Origin: Nocardia niigatensis NBRC 100131
GTDB lineage: Bacteria > Actinomycetota > Actinomycetes > Mycobacteriales > Mycobacteriaceae
Direction: 5' to 3'
Assembly: GCF_000308655.1 (NCBI RefSeq)
Contig: NZ_BAGC01000053.1
Coordinates: 1-64,000 of the forward strand
Length of the DNA: 64,000 bases
Notes under the pieces: model-generated
What the model saw: only the letters and a program-made list of their open reading frames with translations
Told to the model about the DNA's origin: nothing
The model's database searches: none
Program-made: the position numbers and the translations under genes
Shown here: piece by piece, positions 62,375 through 64,000 of the stretch
Numbering within the stretch: position 1 is the first letter of the stretch
How the letters are laid out: each line of letters begins with the position of its first letter

Positions 62375-63022
62375 ATGATCAAGGTATTTCTCGTTGACGA
62401 TCACGAGATCGTCCGCCGAGGACTCGTCGACCTGCTCGAGAGCGACCCCGAACTCGACGTCATCGGTCAAGCGTCGGATTGCGCCCAGGCCCTGGCCCGA
62501 ATTCCCGCGCTGAAACCCGACGTCGCGGTGCTCGACGTGCGGCTGCCGGACGGGAACGGTATCGAGCTCTGCCGCGACCTGCTCTCGCGCGTCGATCCAC
62601 TGCGCTGCCTCATCCTCACCTCGTTCACCGACGAGCAGGCCATGATGGACGCCATCCTGGCCGGCGCCAGCGGCTATGTGGTCAAGGACATCAAGGGCAT
62701 GGAACTGGCCAAGGCCATCAAGGAGGTCGGCGCGGGCCGCTCGCTGCTGGACAACCGCGCCGCCGCGGCACTGATGGATCGGCTGCGACGCAGCACCCAG
62801 TCCGACGGGCCGCTGGCCGGACTCACCGATCAGGAGCGCAAGCTCCTCGACCTGCTCGGTGAAGGTCTGACCAACCGCCAGATCGCCGAACGCATGTTCC
62901 TGGCGGAGAAAACCGTCAAGAACTACGTGTCCCGGCTGCTCGCCAAGCTCGGTATGGAACGCCGCACCCAGGCCGCGGTCTACGCGTCCAAGCTGCGTGG
63001 CGACCACCCGAACCCGGAGTAG
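62375..63022 (+). CDS. devR: Dormancy response regulator DevR/DosR
   Basis: A 215-residue NarL/FixJ-type response regulator very close to M. tuberculosis DosR (217 residues). Receiver: DDH 8-10, phosphoacceptor Asp54, Thr82, Lys104. Long runs such as PDVAVLDVRLPDGNGIELCR match by memory of DosR. DNA-binding domain: Lys179, Lys182 and Asn183 in AEKTVKNYVSRLLAK sit at exactly the DosR DNA-contact positions. The gene is preceded by three GACAG repeats and no clear ribosome-binding site. No histidine kinase follows; a P-type ATPase does. It is the likely activator of the GGGAC-N4-GTCCC sites in this window. Confidence 0.95.
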   Translation: MIKVFLVDDHEIVRRGLVDLLESDPELDVIGQASDCAQALARIPALKPDVAVLDVRLPDGNGIELCRDLLSRVDPLRCLILTSFTDEQAMMDAILAGASGYVVKDIKGMELAKAIKEVGAGRSLLDNRAAAALMDRLRRSTQSDGPLAGLTDQERKLLDLLGEGLTNRQIAERMFLAEKTVKNYVSRLLAKLGMERRTQAAVYASKLRGDHPNPE

Positions 63023-63040
63023 CCGAAGTCCTCGGCGACA

Positions 63041-63054
63041 AGGTCTTTGGTCCC
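63041..63054. promoter_or_regulatory. DosR-box-like site 16 (second P-type ATPase)
   Basis: AGGTCTTTGGTCCC shares 13 bases with the reverse complement of site 12. It is 59 bases before ATG 63113 and 19 bases after the devR stop. Confidence 0.6.
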
Positions 63055-63112
63055 CTCGCCGCGTGCGAGCAGGCCCTACCCGTCCGGCTCGGTCAACGGA
63101 AACCTCGATCAT

Positions 63113-64000
63113 ATGCACGTTCACGCGCACGCCACCGTCACGAATCCCGATCGGCCCCAGACGATTCGCGCCATCCCGGCCGCGAGCGCCGCCGCACTGC
63201 CCGCCGACGCGATACTGACCGCGCTCGCCACCGGCGAGAGCGGGCTGAGCGAATCCGAATATGCCGGGCGGGCACGCCTTTTCGGACCGAACGCCATCCA
63301 GGCGCATCGTGCGCGCCTGGGGCCGGTCATCGCCCGGCAATTGCGCTCACCACTGCTGTTGCTGCTCGCTGTGACCGCTGTGGTGTCGTTCTTCCTCGGT
63401 GAACGCAGCGACGCGGTGGTCATCGGGGTGATCGTGGCGATGTCCGTGGGTCTGGGCACCGTCAACGAATTCCGCGCCGAGCAGGCCGCAGCCGCCCTGC
63501 ACGACCGAATCCGGCATCGCGTGGTGGTGACGCGGGCCGGGCAGGCCCGATCGGTCGACCTCGCGGAATTGGTACCGGGCGATATCGTCGAGTTGCGGCC
63601 CGGTGAGCTGATACCCGCTGATCTGCGGCTGTTGTCCGGCACCGGACTGCAGTGCGACGAATCGGTCCTGACGGGCGAGTCGGAATCGGTGGTCAAATCG
63701 ATCGACCCGGTGGCGCAGGACAGCCCGGTGTCCGAGCTGACCTGCTGCGCGCTCATGGGCACCGTGGTGGCGGCCGGGACCGGCCGCGGCGTCGTGACAG
63801 CGACGGGCAGCGACACCGAATTCGGCCGGATCGCCGTCGGTCTGGCGCGCCGCGAACCCGAGACCGAGTTCCAGGCCGGGCTGCGCCGGTTCTCGATGCT
63901 GCTGGTGCGCGTCGCCGCGGTCCTGACGATCGGCATCTTCGCGGTGAACCTGGTGCTGCACCGGCCGCTGCTGGACGCGCTGATGTTCTCGCTGGCCATC
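63113..64000 (+). CDS. P-type cation ATPase, N-terminal part, cut by window edge
   Basis: The first 296 residues of a P-type pump. A His-rich start (MHVHAHATVT) is followed by a cation-ATPase N-terminal domain (LATGESGLSESEYAGRARLFGPNAI), helices 1-2 (LLLLLAVTAVVSFFLGERSDAVVIGVIVAMSVGLGTVNEF), and the actuator domain with LVPGDIVELRPGELIPADLRLL and TGES at 187-190. Helix 3 begins at the end. The phosphorylation domain lies outside the window. The FGPNAI and VNEFRAEQAAAAL pattern recalls magnesium-transporter MgtA-type or calcium pumps; the ion is not decided here. It reads on from devR with a DosR-box-like site between. Confidence 0.85.
   Translation, partial: MHVHAHATVTNPDRPQTIRAIPAASAAALPADAILTALATGESGLSESEYAGRARLFGPNAIQAHRARLGPVIARQLRSPLLLLLAVTAVVSFFLGERSDAVVIGVIVAMSVGLGTVNEFRAEQAAAALHDRIRHRVVVTRAGQARSVDLAELVPGDIVELRPGELIPADLRLLSGTGLQCDESVLTGESESVVKSIDPVAQDSPVSELTCCALMGTVVAAGTGRGVVTATGSDTEFGRIAVGLARREPETEFQAGLRRFSMLLVRVAAVLTIGIFAVNLVLHRPLLDALMFSLAI

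Noticed and set aside
1..64000. Mobile elements, integrases, tRNA-associated attachment sites and rRNA/tRNA genes
   Set aside because: I looked for transposase or recombinase motifs, terminal inverted repeats and tRNA-like cloverleaf sequences by eye and saw none; the island shows no sign of recent transfer by base composition.

Overview
This is a 64-kb stretch of high-GC actinobacterial chromosome, most likely from Nocardia or a close relative in the Mycobacteriales. The reasons are strong GC bias at third codon positions, GTG and TTG starts, a PknK-type kinase, a conservon-type sensor, a secreted latex-clearing oxygenase, and dormancy genes whose best recognisable relatives belong to the Mycobacterium tuberculosis DosR regulon. 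All family assignments come from reading the translated sequence; no search was run.

Left part (1-10.9 kb), mixed content. It holds the N-terminal two thirds of a Tat-exported latex-clearing protein (Lcp, minus strand), two tiny ORFs, a CvnA-type sensor ATPase, an acyl-CoA ligase, a region of decayed genes with a frameshifted DUF4345-like remnant, a PknK-like Ser/Thr kinase-STAND-LuxR protein and a secreted lysozyme-like transglycosylase. A perfect 17-bp hairpin terminator closes this part.

Right part (10.9-64 kb), a nearly continuous hypoxia/dormancy island. In order: PfkB sugar kinase; USP plus an APH/AAA protein (Rv2004c-like); CtpF-like P-type ATPase; an acs-E1alpha-E1beta-E2-ACP operon; DUF2267 protein; M50/CBS protease (Rv2625c-like); an SDR-SHOCT-USP-ABC exporter operon; SRPBCC plus Acg-family nitroreductase; two membrane or unknown proteins; a phosphoribosyltransferase/erythromycin-esterase fusion (Rv2030c-like); split-barrel/membrane fusion, DUF4389 and an anchored protein; then a 13-kb minus-strand run narK-narG-narH-narJ-narI-TMP-sulP-Rv1733c-like-USP-tgs1; a second Acg protein; DUF2231; USP plus phosphoketolase; a trifunctional HAD/trehalose-phosphatase/GH65 protein (Rv2006-like); a third Acg protein; the response regulator DevR/DosR; and the start of a second P-type ATPase.

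How it fits together. Sixteen copies of a 14-bp near-palindrome of the form GGGACNNNNGTCCC (the DosR-box shape) lie just upstream of these genes and are not evident in the left part. The likely program is survival without oxygen. Nitrate is imported and respired (NarK, NarGHJI). Carbon is handled by PfkB, phosphoketolase, a 2-oxoacid dehydrogenase, Acs and trehalose/GH65 enzymes, and acyl chains are stored as triacylglycerol (Tgs1). Four USPs, three Acg proteins, ion pumps and the M50/CBS protease complete the stress response. DevR is present, but no DevS/DosT kinase gene lies beside it in this window. No tRNA, rRNA, CRISPR array, insertion sequence, integrase or origin was found.
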